In this document: positions 47,721 to 56,464 of the stretch, one piece after another
Position numbering within the stretch: position 1 is the stretch's first letter
How the letters are laid out: each line of letters begins with the position of its first letter
Source: Codonopsis lanceolata
Lineage: Eukaryota > Streptophyta > Magnoliopsida > Asterales > Campanulaceae
Direction of reading: 5' to 3'
Length of the DNA stretch: 64,000 nucleotides
Assembly (NCBI GenBank): GCA_013146195.2
Contig: CM028377.1
Span: 35,035,632-35,099,631, forward strand
Program-made: the position numbers and the translations under genes
Notes under the pieces: model-generated
The model's input: the letters and a program-made list of their open reading frames with translations, nothing else
The model's database searches: none
What the model was told of the DNA's origin: nothing

Positions 47721-50700
47721 ATATATTTATTTATAAATAAATAAATAAATAAATAAATATATATATATATATTTATTTATTTATTTTACAGTAATTTTTT
47801 ATTATCGTTTTACTTTTTTTCATACTCCGTTTAACTAACATGTTATATGAATATGTTGGCCTTCTTTGCTAGAAGAATTGTGGGTGACTTTGACTTTGTA
47901 TTGTTTGACCAATTTACCTAACGCAATTGTAAGAACTTACTGTTGCTTATTGCTGTCTGAAGCTCACTCGCTTTGTTTTCTGGCGTCTAGGTATGTGTTC
48001 TTTGTGGCTATAGAGGTGGAGCCATGACTATGGCTCTGCGGAGTCACAACATTGTCAGAAGCCTTTTGCATGCTTGGAACCTTGTAACAGAAGCAAGGCC
48101 AGAAAACTCAGTTTATCCTTGTGAAGCTTGGGAGGATTGGTTGAACATGGAGGCTTCCTCGAGATCTCAATTTGATAGCAACTCACCTTCTAAGACTAGA
48201 CCTGCATGTATCAATTCATCTTTAATAGCTGTATGGAAAAAGGATCTGCGGAGGGAATTGCACACTACGAAGAACTCTTGTTTTTCCAGCGATACAATGG
48301 TGCAGAATAGTATAACAGCTGGAGTAGTTGACCCTACTGTTGAGCAGTGGGTTCATATGGTTTGTGGACTTTGGACACCAGGAATTCGATGTCCAAATGT
48401 TGACACCATGAGCGCTTTTGATGTATCTGGTGTCTCTCGCCCTAAAGCAAATGTGGTAAGGATTAAATAAAAATAGGAAGGATGCTATAGATAAAATAAC
48501 TACTCAATTGTTTAACACACTCCATTAAGTGTAAAGGAGATAACATAGCAAACCGTAAATGCTTACTTTTTCATGTTTTGTTTTTTAATGTTTCTGAAAT
48601 TTATCAAACTTGTCTTCCGTAATGATAACTCGGTTTGGGAAATGATAAGTAAGCCCTTTGGTGTCTCAAGTACGACGGTCGTAAAGCAGCTACATGCTGA
48701 CTTATTTTGTTTTCAGGTTTGTTCAATCTGTAACTGCCCAGGTGGTTCTTGCATAAGGTGCAGAGTTGTGGATTGTCCTATTCACTTTCATCCTTGGTGT
48801 GCCCATCTGAAGGTCCTGCTCTTTTAAAAGCTAATTTTCCCTGTTCAATTAACCTTGTTTAGGTAAACTAGAACAGTTTTTGGTTTCTCAGTTGCCCAGT
48901 CACTTCTTCAAACTTCAGCCTGATCCTTGTGCTCAGTTTGACATTGATTATACTTTTCATATTGAGGTAGAAATGGCTTATGTTTCAAAGAGCCACATAC
49001 TGGTACTCATCTAATGTTACCTTTTTGTAGATTCTTTTGGCATGGGGTTGTGGCGATGGTAGTTACTTGGGATTGGGGATTTGCTTAGTTTGCTAAGTTA
49101 TTAATTTTTGTAGGTATGAAAATGCTACCTGAGTTCCTCATTCCTCGTTCTATACTGAAATGGAAGAGGAAAGGAAATTGATTAATAATGTTAATCTTGA
49201 GTCTCAACATTCGCCTTCTTCGTTTAAATGGATTGCCCAATTGAGGCATGCGTAGAAATTTTTTGCAATTAGTTCTCTGACATGTATTATTATTCATATA
49301 TGTTTGTTAAGTATGCTGGCTAAACGTACATTCGATCTTTGCCAAGCTGAACATGAAATATTGTGAGGGAAGTATAGAACCAGGTCATTTGATATCAAGA
49401 TCTATTTCGAGTTTTGAAAGAAAACTTATTTGGATCATCAGTTGTTCGGCCCTATGCAGAGAAGAAGGGAAAACAAGGCTTTGTTCAGACACATATCATT
49501 TATGTTTCCATGAACCTTCTAATTCATGGCAAAACTTTGCTGGAGGCCCCTTTAGAAGATTCCCTTGCTTATCAGTTTCCATGTTGATTAAGATAACTCA
49601 AATCATTAGACTTTGGTAGTGTTGCATTTCCTACCCCTGAACAAAAGCAAGTTGTGGCTTCTGTACGAGTAAAATAAGGACTTCTGTTATGTTTCTGTGT
49701 TTTATGATTGATTGCTCACTTTGTAGTTTCATTGGGAATAGGGTCTGTTGCAGAGCGAGGTTGAAGGTGCTGATAACGAAAAGGTTGGTTTCTATGGAAG
49801 ATGTGAGCTTCATGCAACACAATCCCAGTGCAGCCATGACACTGACTTGGGGGACACCAAAAGTAATCCTGGAGAAAAGGAATTGACCTGTGCTCGTACT
49901 GAGGTTTGATTTTGCTTGAGCAAATTATATGGTTAATTGGGACACCAGAAACCCATGATTCTATGTTCTAATACATTCTTGCTTTGAATCAGGGTTACAA
50001 TGGCCGAAAACGGGAAGGCGTTAGGCATAATAATCGTCGCCTCTCAGATGGTATTGGTGGATGCCTTGTTTCGCAAGAGCAATTGAATGCATGGATTCAT
50101 ATAAACACACAAAAGTCGTACACAAAAAGGCTTCTGAAGCTGCCAGTTAGTCGAGGCTCGGATATAGAGACTGATTGTCGGGTATGTTAAATCAACTGTC
50201 ACATGTTTTATCTGAGTGCAGTATACGTTCACTTTCTTATCAAGATAATGCGATGAGAATGAGAGATAAAACATGGAATTTTTTATTTTTTATTTTTTTG
50301 CTTTCCCATCTTTTGCAAGGGCAATTAGATATCACCCCCCTCCAAAAGAAAGTAAAGTAATAATAATAATTAAATAAATTAGAAGAAGAAGATTCAATCA
50401 GCCTTGATATGACCAATTTAACAAGTTGTGTATTTCCTCTCTGTTGCAGAAAGAATATACACGCTATAAACAGTTAAAAGGTTGGAAGCATCTGGTAGTA
50501 TACAAGTCAGGCATCCATGCTCTGGGTCTATACACATCTTCTTTCATTTCGCGTGGTGCAATGGTTTGATTTACATTTTAGGTGCGAAATTCAATTCTTT
50601 TTGTATAAATGGATAATGATTCCATCCATCACTCCCCCTATGGTAGGTTGTTGAGTATGTTGGTGAGATAGTGGGGCTTCGTGTGGCTGACAGAAGAGAA

Positions 50701-51140
50701 AACGATTATCAGTCTGGGAAGAGATTGCAGTACAAGAGTGCTTGCTACTTTTTTAGAATTGATAAGGAGCATATTATTGATGCCACCCGCAAAGGAGGAA
50801 TTGCTCGATTTGTAAATCATTCATGCCTGGTAATTATCTCTCTTGCAAATGCATTTAGACTTTTATTATATATATTTAGCAAAGGGTTGGGCAGTATGAG
50901 AGCAGCCATTTATTTTCATGATGTCAAAGCTTTTCTCATAATCTGTTAAAGTCTTCGTGAAACCTTGAGAAGCTTCATGAAGAATTCCTGGGGATCATCA
51001 TTTGGGGCAATTGAATTAGAGATTTGATGTAGTATGCATAGCTTTTTTCTGCTTGGACTAACTTGCCTTTATTTGCTATCAATTTGCATGAGCAGCCAAA
51101 CTGCGTTGCGAAAGTGATTACTGTGAGGAATGAAAAGAAG
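28099..51140 (+). CDS. Trithorax/KMT2-like histone lysine methyltransferase (PHD, ePHD, SET), 3' end not in window
   Basis: A nuclear chromatin enzyme that by family should methylate histone H3, probably Lys4. Eighteen exons join in phase with GT-AG borders: 28099-28215, 31300-31984, 32085-32173, 32286-32384, 38584-39271, 39396-40481, 40619-40727, 44312-46119, 46917-46983, 47187-47301, 47386-47469, 47991-48455, 48717-48812, 49754-49903, 49993-50181, 50450-50563, 50647-50829, 51096-51140. They total 2,063 codons. Visible parts: a Ser-rich N-terminus, a GETIAQWRKIYFHKFG motif (to residue 330), a basic patch near 1,240 (KRKRATKWKRL), a PHD finger (about 1,598-1,645), an extended PHD (about 1,651-1,856), and SET from about 1,964 with VVEYVGEI and NHSC (2,044-2,047). 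No PWWP or FYRN/FYRC domain was seen, unlike ATX1-5. The catalytic Tyr segment and post-SET Cys cluster should be in a later exon beyond the window. Confidence 0.85.
28820..29352. repeat. Possible Stowaway-like MITE remnants in intron 1
   Basis: CCCTTGGTCCCAAAATATAG at about 28,830 and GATGGAGGTA at 29,043 resemble Tc1/mariner Stowaway ends in opposite orientation. A second pair, ACTCTGTTCCTCTTGCTTG (29,062) and AAAGAGTAT/GGAACGGAGG (right end about 29,340), follows. The termini are too decayed to bound exactly. Confidence 0.35.
29810..30340 (-). mobile_element. 5'-truncated LINE in intron 1
   Basis: A poly-T run at 29,810-29,824 (the poly-A tail on the minus strand) is followed by a LINE 3' end. 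The minus frame 30,303-30,046 encodes MTGENLRSRG and CYMCKNEEDVNHLLLHCPIV, the reverse-transcriptase zinc-binding (zf-RVT) domain. Target duplication not found. Confidence 0.8.
30453..30675. mobile_element. Stowaway MITE (Tc1/mariner), 223 bp
   Basis: Ends CTCCCTCTGTCCCAAAAAAG and, as reverse complement, CTGCCTCTGTCCAAGAAAAA are inverted repeats that extend inward with GACTTTTTAAAGTCAA / GACTTTTCAAAGTCAA. The element is flanked by TA at 30,451-30,452 and 30,676-30,677, the Stowaway target site. No coding capacity. Lies in intron 1. Confidence 0.85.
31300..31984 (+). CDS. SET gene exon 2
   Basis: Follows CCATGTAG. It encodes a Ser/Pro-rich segment and ends ...CPRVFCLYA plus one base before GTGAGT. 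The open frame runs past the donor to 32,052, which is intron read-through. Confidence 0.8.
32085..32173 (+). CDS. SET gene exon 3
   Basis: Acceptor TTTTGGAAG, chosen over the upstream TTGCAG because only it keeps the frame SGALLLSNTGLLGVLCSCHG. Contains a CSCH motif. Ends KFSE before GTGCTT. Confidence 0.7.
32286..32384 (+). CDS. SET gene exon 4
   Basis: 33 codons, HSGLLDVNPGHAV to GETIAQWRKIYFHKFG, then GTAAGG. Well conserved in plant relatives as I recall them. Confidence 0.85.
33954..34787 (+). mobile_element. Solo LTR nested in the Harbinger element (834 bp)
   Basis: Starts TGATGAGACCC and ends GACTCATATCA, flanked by the perfect duplication ACTTG (33,949-33,953 and 34,788-34,792). A TATA-like TATAGATATATAGG lies at about 34,457. 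The LTR start holds an open frame to 34,242 (TRARARKIQ motif), which looks like the C-terminal tail of a Gypsy polyprotein reading into its 3' LTR. Confidence 0.8.
33957..34242 (+). pseudogene. Gypsy polyprotein C-terminal tail inside the solo LTR
   Basis: Plus frame with a DETQ(V/D)TKDP repeat, then NGPITRARARKIQNEV and a stop at 34,242. The 'GPITRARAK' pattern is common at the C-terminus of plant Gypsy polyproteins. No start codon of its own is needed. Confidence 0.45.
34945..35749. mobile_element. Nonautonomous hAT-like element candidate (805 bp)
   Basis: Termini CATTGTTGTCAAAGG and (reverse) CATAGTTATCGAAGG are imperfect inverted repeats, and subterminal GGCGAGAGGCG / CGCCTCTCGCC motifs face each other. 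Flanks are AGAGCAAG (34,937-34,944) and GGAGCAAG (35,750-35,757), 7 of 8 matching, as expected for the 8-bp hAT duplication. No transposase. Lies in intron 4. Confidence 0.6.
35758..37054. other. Intron 4 sequence, no element identified
   Basis: AT-rich. A degenerate tandem duplication (CCAAACA...ACAGGYAGGCAA...CTCYSTATTATA) lies at about 36,110-36,243. No coding signal. Confidence 0.5.
37070..37699 (-). mobile_element. 5'-truncated LINE in intron 4
   Basis: Flanked by the perfect 15-bp duplication CATGGGAATTTCTTT (37,055-37,069 and 37,700-37,714), with poly-T at the left end. Minus frame includes WKSRAPIRVLFFAWEA and CYMCKGDEENVNHLLIHC (zf-RVT). A complete L1-type target-primed insertion cut short at its 5' end. 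Confidence 0.9.
38584..39271 (+). CDS. SET gene exon 5
   Basis: Starts IRIPEDHCGWEWPEGFS in phase with exon 4 after a 6.2-kb intron. Ser/Asn-rich beyond. Ends LIHK plus one base at GTGAGT. Confidence 0.85.
39396..40481 (+). CDS. SET gene exon 6 (tandem acceptor)
   Basis: Begins after TGCAG or, three bases later, after TGCAGCAG. Both keep the frame. It encodes about 362 low-complexity residues with no domain recognised. Ends HVL plus one base at GTAAAT. Confidence 0.8.
40619..40727 (+). CDS. SET gene exon 7
   Basis: Acceptor TTTAAACAAG. The frame VVEISAASQEAPLSLGDYG to PSI plus two bases bridges exon 6 (phase 1) and exon 8 (phase 2). The other two frames contain stops. Confidence 0.6.
41560..42900 (-). 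pseudogene. Copia gag-protease remnant
   Basis: Minus frames, in order: FQPAYRLDGKNYLKCSQ (gag start, about 42,790), FLPTAKATWDTLYQTYSKV (about 42,590), LRNLLGSLEKKQQLLKETS (about 41,990), then DSRATDHMNYKSENYSTYKS (about 41,800) and LHVPKLSTNLLSVQKL. The protease DSGA motif is DSRA here, so the active site is altered. Frameshifts separate the pieces. Confidence 0.75.
42797..43168 (-). repeat. 124-bp tandem triplication at the Copia gag start
   Basis: Three 124-bp units (starting 42,797, 42,921 and 43,045), nearly identical. Each contains the gag start (minus MERSSSTTPVTVSTLIP). In the unit nearest the LTR the second codon is TAA (ATG TAA). Confidence 0.85.
43217..43229 (-). other. Copia primer binding site
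   Basis: Minus TGGTATCAGGGCC directly after the LTR. Initiator-Met tRNA type. Confidence 0.7.
43230..43404 (-). repeat. Copia 5' LTR (175 bp)
   Basis: Minus TGTTGTATTTCC to ATATTTCTTCA. It contains TATAAATACCC (TATA box, minus strand, about 43,280). It abuts the primer site. Confidence 0.65.
43405..44311. other. Intron 7 remainder
   Basis: No repeat boundary or coding signal seen before the exon 8 acceptor. Confidence 0.5.
44312..46119 (+). CDS. SET gene exon 8 (largest)
   Basis: Continues as R-LGGNDNHIGP. 1,808 bp with no stop. Contains a conserved-looking basic block at about 45,160 (KFGKRKRATKWKRLNASFYP). Ends EITAK plus one base at GTACAT. Confidence 0.85.
46917..46983 (+). CDS. SET gene exon 9
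   Basis: A small exon, GKDSSCASFSGMKHMDPSQT, between CACCAG and GTATCC. Phases 1 and 2 fit both neighbours. Confidence 0.7.
47187..47301 (+). CDS. SET gene exon 10 (PHD finger, first half)
   Basis: Encodes FCCVCW...CLLECSRCLIR, the first zinc ligands of a PHD finger, which reads histone tails. Donor GTAAGT. Confidence 0.9.
47386..47469 (+). CDS. SET gene exon 11 (PHD finger, second half)
   Basis: Encodes VHQACYGISIV...HWYCRPCRT, completing the Cys4-His-Cys3 finger. Donor GTAAGC. Confidence 0.9.
47650..47785. repeat. (AT)n / (AATA)n repeat in intron 11
   Basis: Runs of AT alternate with TTTA/AAAT tetramers over about 135 bp. Confidence 0.9.
47991..48455 (+). CDS. SET gene exon 12 (extended PHD start)
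   Basis: Starts VCVLCGYRGGAMT, the first Cys pair of the extended PHD, and includes WVHMVCGLWTPGIRC. The segment between them is longer than in a minimal ePHD. Confidence 0.9.
48717..48812 (+). CDS. SET gene exon 13 (extended PHD core)
   Basis: VCSICNCPGGSCIRC...HFHPWCAHLK provides the Cys/His ligands of the ePHD. Confidence 0.9.
48813..49753. other. Intron 13
   Basis: Between the two halves of the extended PHD. No element or additional exon recognised. Confidence 0.5.
49754..49903 (+). CDS. SET gene exon 14 (extended PHD end)
   Basis: SEVEGADNEKVGFYGRCELH supplies the last Cys and His of the ePHD, followed by a polar linker. Confidence 0.85.
49993..50181 (+). CDS. SET gene exon 15 (linker)
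   Basis: Basic linker before SET: GYNGRKREGVRHNNRRLSDG, then an Ile/Leu-rich helical part. Confidence 0.85.
50450..50563 (+). CDS. SET gene exon 16 (SET start)
   Basis: YKQLKGWKHLVVYKSGIHAL, then GLYTSSFISRGAM: the start of SET, including the G.HA.GL.. pattern that begins the cofactor site. Confidence 0.9.
50647..50829 (+). CDS. SET gene exon 17 (SET core)
   Basis: VVEYVGEIVGLRVADRRE, then YFFRIDKEHIIDATRKGG and RFVNHSC. The NHSC motif contacts S-adenosylmethionine in SET enzymes. Confidence 0.92.
51096..51140 (+). CDS. SET gene exon 18 (SET, last visible exon)
   Basis: PNCVAKVITVRNEKK, then GTAATG. The next exon should carry the E-ITYDY stretch and post-SET Cys residues. I found no match on the plus strand to 64,000. 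Confidence 0.88.
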
Positions 51141-51565
51141 GTAATGGTCTATTCTACGTCAACTTGTAATCTTAGAAATGATTGTCTGAGTGCACAGCCC
51201 ACGTTCAATAAAGCTGTGTGGTCAGTGGTCACGTTCAATAAAGTTTTGTGGATGAATTAAATACGTTACAATGACATTTTATAGTTTTTATGTTGACTGG
51301 ATTGCATTCTGGTTTATCGTGGTTTGCTGGAGGTATCAGTCCAGTAACACACAGTAACTCGGAATCAGATTACTCTGCAAAAATCAAACTTAGATGCATG
51401 GGAGTTTGAGAAGGGTCTATTGAATACACAATGTGCAAAAAGTCTCTTTTGGAGTTCGATTAATTACCAAAGAAAAACACTTCTAAGCGTCACCTAATAT
51501 GTTTTGGTATGATCATACAAGAACTTGGTACAATTATCAGTAGGCCGACATAGCACATGTACCAA
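51141..51565. other. Start of intron 18
   Basis: From the GTAATG donor to the first LINE. It includes a short direct repeat, CACGTTCAATAAAG (51,200 and 51,231). No SET-end exon. Confidence 0.55.
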
Positions 51566-52865
51566 TTTTTTTTTTGATAGGTAAAGATATTATAAAACAA
51601 GCGTCAAAATAGGTGACGCGTCCTTTGTACACATGGGGTGTACAACCAAAAGAGCCTATACAATAAATGCTATCCAAAAATTCAACATAAGAATTCTCCG
51701 TTCTCTGAATACCATCTGTGCACCAGAATCGAAGATCCTCCAAAATTCCATCCTTTACCTTCTCTATATTGGTCTCTATGTTCTCAAAGATCCTTCTATT
51801 TCTCTCTTTCCATAGGTTCCAGCATACCGCTGCAGGAGCAGCATCCCAGGCACCAGAGCTTTTTTTCCTGCGCTTATACAAGAGCCAAGCGCATAACAAC
51901 TCTTTGATGGACCTTGGCATGACCCAAGAAATATTGAAGAGACGGAGAATGTTGTTCCACATCTCCATAGCGACGGGACAATAAATTAACAAGTCGTTAA
52001 CGCTTTCCTCGTCATCTTTACACAAAAAGCACCAGTTCACATATATTCTCCTCCTTTTTCTTAAATATTCTCCGGTCAATACGGCTTCTAACGCTGCCTC
52101 CCACAAAAAGAAAGCCACTCTAGTTAGGCCTTCGTTTTCCAGGTAATCTTCCAGGGAGTCTTGCCACCATCTTTACTAGCTAAAGCCTAGTAAAAAGGTT
52201 TCACCAAGAATTTTCTGTTCCTCGAGCCATTCCAAAGAGGTCTGTCTGCCTCCCCTACGTTAATATGCTGGGCGAAAAAACATGGAAGAACTGGTTGATT
52301 TCCCCAACCCCCCATTCCTGTAACTCTCTTCTAAAGATCGATAGTATATAGTTTTTCGGTATTGTATACTCCCTGTGTACATGGATGCACCTCCTTTTTA
52401 GGTGTTGCCGTTTTGTTTAATACAATTATTACTTATCAAAAAAAAAAACTCTCTTCTAAAGACAGGATTCCAACTTTCTATACCATCTGCAACCTGAACC
52501 AAAGAATGCACCTGCACGTCTTTCTCAACCGCAAGACTATATAAACCGGGAAAATGCACTCTATGACTTGTCTCCCCGCACCATTTGTCTTTCCAAAATC
52601 TAATTGAGTCACCTTTATCAGCTTCAAAAGAAATATTGGACTTAAACTGATCCCAACCCCTTCTAATTCCTTCCATAAGCTAACCGCATACGGATTTGAA
52701 ATCTTATTAAGGGTCCAGAAACTCTTCCCTTCTCCATATTTTGCCACCACCACCTTCCTCCATAGGGAGTCATGATCCGCCAAATACTTCCATAACCACT
52801 TCCCCATCAGCGCTTGATTGAATGTTCTCAAATTTTTAATAACTATTCCTCCTTGGGAATAATAA
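51566..52865 (-). mobile_element. LINE 3' part (reverse transcriptase end, zf-RVT)
   Basis: Poly-T at 51,566-51,575 is the tail. Minus frames read CFLCKDDEESVNDLLIYCPV (zf-RVT, about 52,030) and, further upstream in the element, RTFNQALMGKWLWKYLADHD (about 52,825) with IRFWKDKWCGE. Frameshifts are present. It is interrupted at 52,338-52,446 by a small LINE copy. Confidence 0.85.
52338..52446 (+). mobile_element. 109-bp LINE 3' tail with its own target duplication
   Basis: A very short copy containing only LINE 3' UTR (CCCTGTGTACATGGATGCACC) and poly-A, flanked by the 16-bp duplication AACTCTCTTCTAAAGA (52,322-52,337 and 52,447-52,462). It lies inside the older opposite-strand LINE. Confidence 0.85.
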
Positions 52866-53350
52866 TAACTTATACATAGTGGGCTATAGAGAGAGAAAGT
52901 GGGAGATTCTCAGATCCGGTAGTCCCTGGTCACCTTTGAGACTCTTGCGCCTTACAGCCTCGCGAGGTAGAGGCGAGACCGGCGACACCATTTCCATCAC
53001 TGGAAAACTTCATCGTCGCTGGAGCCACGGTCGCCCGTCAGCGTGTCCTCCGAAGTTTGGTCGGTTTTTCTGGGGCATTTGTCTTGTCCAGGATTAATGA
53101 CATTTGCAAGCTGGTAGGTGGAGGTTTTCAGCGCATCATCATCTTCTTTTCGAGCACATAAGTTTGTGCGTGGAGGAGTTCGAACTTGAAAATGGAAGAG
53201 AAAATCATGTTTCAGGCGGGAAGAAAGACCTTGGATGTTATCAGGACCTCTGTTCAAAATCAAGTGTGCTTCAAAATTCTGGAGAGAAGCAAGGGAAGTG
53301 TTCATGAGCTCTATTTTTCTTTGGTAGAAACTCTCTGGATTAGCGAGTAG

Positions 53351-54336
53351 ATGAAGAAAGCCTTTGCACATCAAGGCCTGTTTTGGAAGAAATTATCAGT
53401 GAAGTGGAGAGAGATGTTGTTCGCTAAAGAGAGAAATCGTCAAGGTATGTTTTTAAGAATTTCTCTTCGAGGCAGAGGCAGGTCTGGTACTTATTCATTC
53501 CGGAGGTATCATCGGATTCAGGATGGGACTTGGCAGCTGGAAAACTGAAGAGATTTCTGAATGCAGAAAAGATTAACAGAGAAAAATCATATAAAGAAGC
53601 GGCTGAGATTCCCCCCAGCCCAACTTAGACCAGACCATTTTGAAGGAAAAGTTGATTCCATAGCTGATTTCGAGGTGGATGAGAGTTCTTGTTCCAGGAA
53701 TTTGGAGTTTCTAGAAAGATGCTTGGTGGGCAGTGTAAGGGATCCGGAGGAGCGTCTTCCACCCCAAGAGGAAGTTCAAAGATGGGCTAATGTACATTGG
53801 AAAGTCGCTGGAGGAGTCAAAGTTCTTGACTTAAGTGGCAGGTACTTCCTGCTTATTTTCCCTTCCAGCAAGGAGGCTTATCGAATCTTAAATTTCAAGA
53901 AGTGGGTTGTTAATCAGAGTCCTATGCACTTGGAAAAGTGGAATCAGGTGGGTCTATGTCATAGTGAAGGTCAAAAGCCCAAGGAGGTGTGGATTAAGGC
54001 TATGGGGCTGCCTCTTCATTTGTGGAGCAGACAGGTTTTTATGGAGATTGGGAAGTTATGTGGTGGATTGTCTGGGTTGATGAACCCACCGAAAACAGAC
54101 TAGATGCGAGATGGGTACGAATTCTGGTTCGTTATAAGGAAGCAATGCCGGCGGTGACGCGTATTGGAATTGGAGACAGAATTTTTGACGTCCCGATCTG
54201 GGTGGAGTCTGCGCCATTTTGTTATGATACGGAGAGTGGTAGATATAGGAAGGCAGAAGAACAAAAAGAATTTCACTTGCTCAAGGAAGGGAGGCGAGGC
54301 TCACGAGAATTATCAGAATGTGCAGAAGATGGGTAG
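53351..54336 (+). pseudogene. LINE ORF1 (DUF4283-like), frameshifted
   Basis: Frames at 53,351-53,548, 53,561-54,103 and 54,022-54,336 make one broken ORF1. KRLTEKNHIKKRLRFPP precedes FLERCLVGSVRDPEE, FPSSKEAYRIL and WIKAMGLPLHLWS, the last being the conserved end of DUF4283 where the usual text is W.R..GLPLH.W. A +1 shift near 54,080 moves the frame to VDEPTENRLDARWVRILVRY. ORF1 proteins bind the LINE RNA. Confidence 0.7.
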
Positions 54337-54783
54337 CAAAAAATTTGTCGGTTCCAGAGGTATTGAGGTATTGATGGTGGGGTGGGGTCGAGCTCACGGG
54401 TGCAGCATAATTAAAATTTTGATTGTGATTTGCAAAACGACGTCTCTAAGAGTAACTTCTCTAAAGGCTTGGATGAGCCTGAGAGTTCCAAAAGGAGATA
54501 TAGGCTTCAAATTAAAAGGGGTGTGTTTGGTAGAGGTCCTTTTAATAGGATTGACAGAGTTAAAGTCTTTTTGGGTTCCTATTAAGTCTAAATTGACAGA
54601 AGCAAAGGAACAGGAGGTAGTAGGGGGGTAAAATCAGTGGACCATTTAAGTCCAATTTCTCAGTTCAGCCCGAGCAGTGGCTTTGGGTCAGGACTTCAGG
54701 AGGACCTGATAATAATTGAGGATAGGGCTCAGGGGGCTTTTGAGGAGGTAGTTACGGTTCATTTGAGATGGTGAGATTCGACA

Positions 54784-55481
54784 ATGTTTGAGCTTCATGA
54801 AGGAGAGACAAGATCGAATCCAGGGGTTAATCAATCGTTTCATGATGATACAGATGTGTGCGATAGTCAGGAGGCTGGAAGAGATAGTTTCATTTCCAAG
54901 GAAAGCCTGGAGATAGAGACCAATGGGAGCAGTAAAGAAGGGGAGCAGAATTCAGGGGACAATCAATTGCCTCAAGAAAATACTGAAGTGCACATCAGTC
55001 AGGTTAACAATAGAGATAATTTTATTACAGAGGTAAGTTTGGATCGAGAGCCTAATTCTTGTAGTGGAGAAGGGGAGCAGATTTCACCAATGTGTATTCG
55101 GGATGAGATAGGGGAAGATGCTGCGGAACCTATTTCATGTACCCTATTACGATCATTCAACCAGATTTTGATAGTGATTCAGAGATGGGGGAGAAATGCT
55201 CCACACATGAGGAATTTTCAATTTGGGTCAAGAGACATGCGAAAGGATTTGAAAGATATTTGGGTGTGTCTTGCAGTGGTTTCGAGGATAAAATTATGAA
55301 CTTGCTTTTAGACATTGAGAAGCATTGGAGGGATGCAGAAGTCAGTAGGGGATCGAAGAGATCATCGGTGCGTGATAGGGGCAAGCGTGAACTGAAGCAA
55401 TTGTGTAGCAGCTTGAGTTTTGAGAAGTCGGGGAATGGAGAAAGGGGGGGGGGGAGAAGGAGAAAACGGGAACAGAATTAG
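54784..55481 (+). pseudogene. LINE acidic region between ORF1 and endonuclease
   Basis: Two overlapping frames, the first Glu/Asp/Ser-rich (54,784-55,299) and the second ending in a basic tail (RRRKRE, to 55,481). This variable spacer is common at the end of plant LINE ORF1. No domain is recognised. Confidence 0.5.
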
Positions 55482-55487
55482 TGTATC

Positions 55488-56272
55488 ATGGATTTAAAAA
55501 TTCTTTTTTGGAATGTGTGGGGTATTAATAACTTCAGGAAGAGGCAAGTTTTAAAAGCAGGGTTTCGTAGATGGAAGCCGCATCTTATTTGTCTTCAGGA
55601 AACAAAGATGCAGTCAATTGATAGACGGGTAGTCAGTAGTCTCGGTGGCAGTAGATGGTCAGATTGGGTTTATTTAGAAGCAGTGGGATCAGCCGGAAGG
55701 ATTCTTGTTTTATGGGATAATCGGTTCGTAACTAAATTAGACACTGGTGGGGGAACTCACAGTTTCTTGCTTGATGAAGTCTGTGGATAACGATAAGGTG
55801 TGGATTTTTTTGGGAGTGTACGGGCCGTGTGTAGATAATGATCGACATAGATTATGGGATGAACTCAGGAGAATCAGGTTGAAATGGAGCGCTCCTTGGT
55901 GTATTGGAGGTGATTTCAATGCTCCGGTGTCCTCGGGAACGTTCGGGCTCTCGAGCTATGATGGAATTTAATGACTTCATAAATGATATGGGATTAATGG
56001 ACATCAGCTTGTCGGGGGGTGAGTTTACTTGGTTTAGACACGGGGACAGAAATCAATTTTCTAGGATTGACAGATTTCTTTTATATATAGAGTGGGATCA
56101 TATCTTTCGCGATACAGTTCAGCGGTGTTTGCGTAGAGTGGTATCAGATCATGCTCCTCTATTGCTCGAGGGAGGTGGATTGAGGAGAGGGAAGTCTCCA
56201 TTTAGATTCGAAAATGTGGTTGGTAGAGCCGAATTTTCGGGATTGGGTTTGGGACAAATGGTGTTTGTATGA
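55488..56272 (+). pseudogene. LINE ORF2 endonuclease (AP-type), frameshifted
   Basis: Starts MDLKILFWNVWGINNFRKRQ, then HLICLQETK (catalytic Glu). The frame shifts near 55,780 to VWIFLGVYGP and APWCIGGDFNAP (Asp), and again near 55,930 to GEFTWFRHGDRNQFSRIDRF and VVSDHAPLLL (SDH, catalytic His). All active-site blocks are visible, but the reading frame is broken at least twice. Confidence 0.85.
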
Positions 56273-56464
56273 GGTTAGCGGAAGGCCAGATTTCGTTCTA
56301 TCCAGGAAGTTGAAAGTACTAAAAGACGATTTGAAAATCTGGAACAAGGAGGTGTTGGTAGGATTGAGATCTATATCAAAAGAGTGATGGAGGAGGTCAG
56401 ATTGTTAGATGTGTAGGTAGGGGCAGGAGGATAGAGCGAGTCGGAAGAGGAGTGTCGGAAAGGA

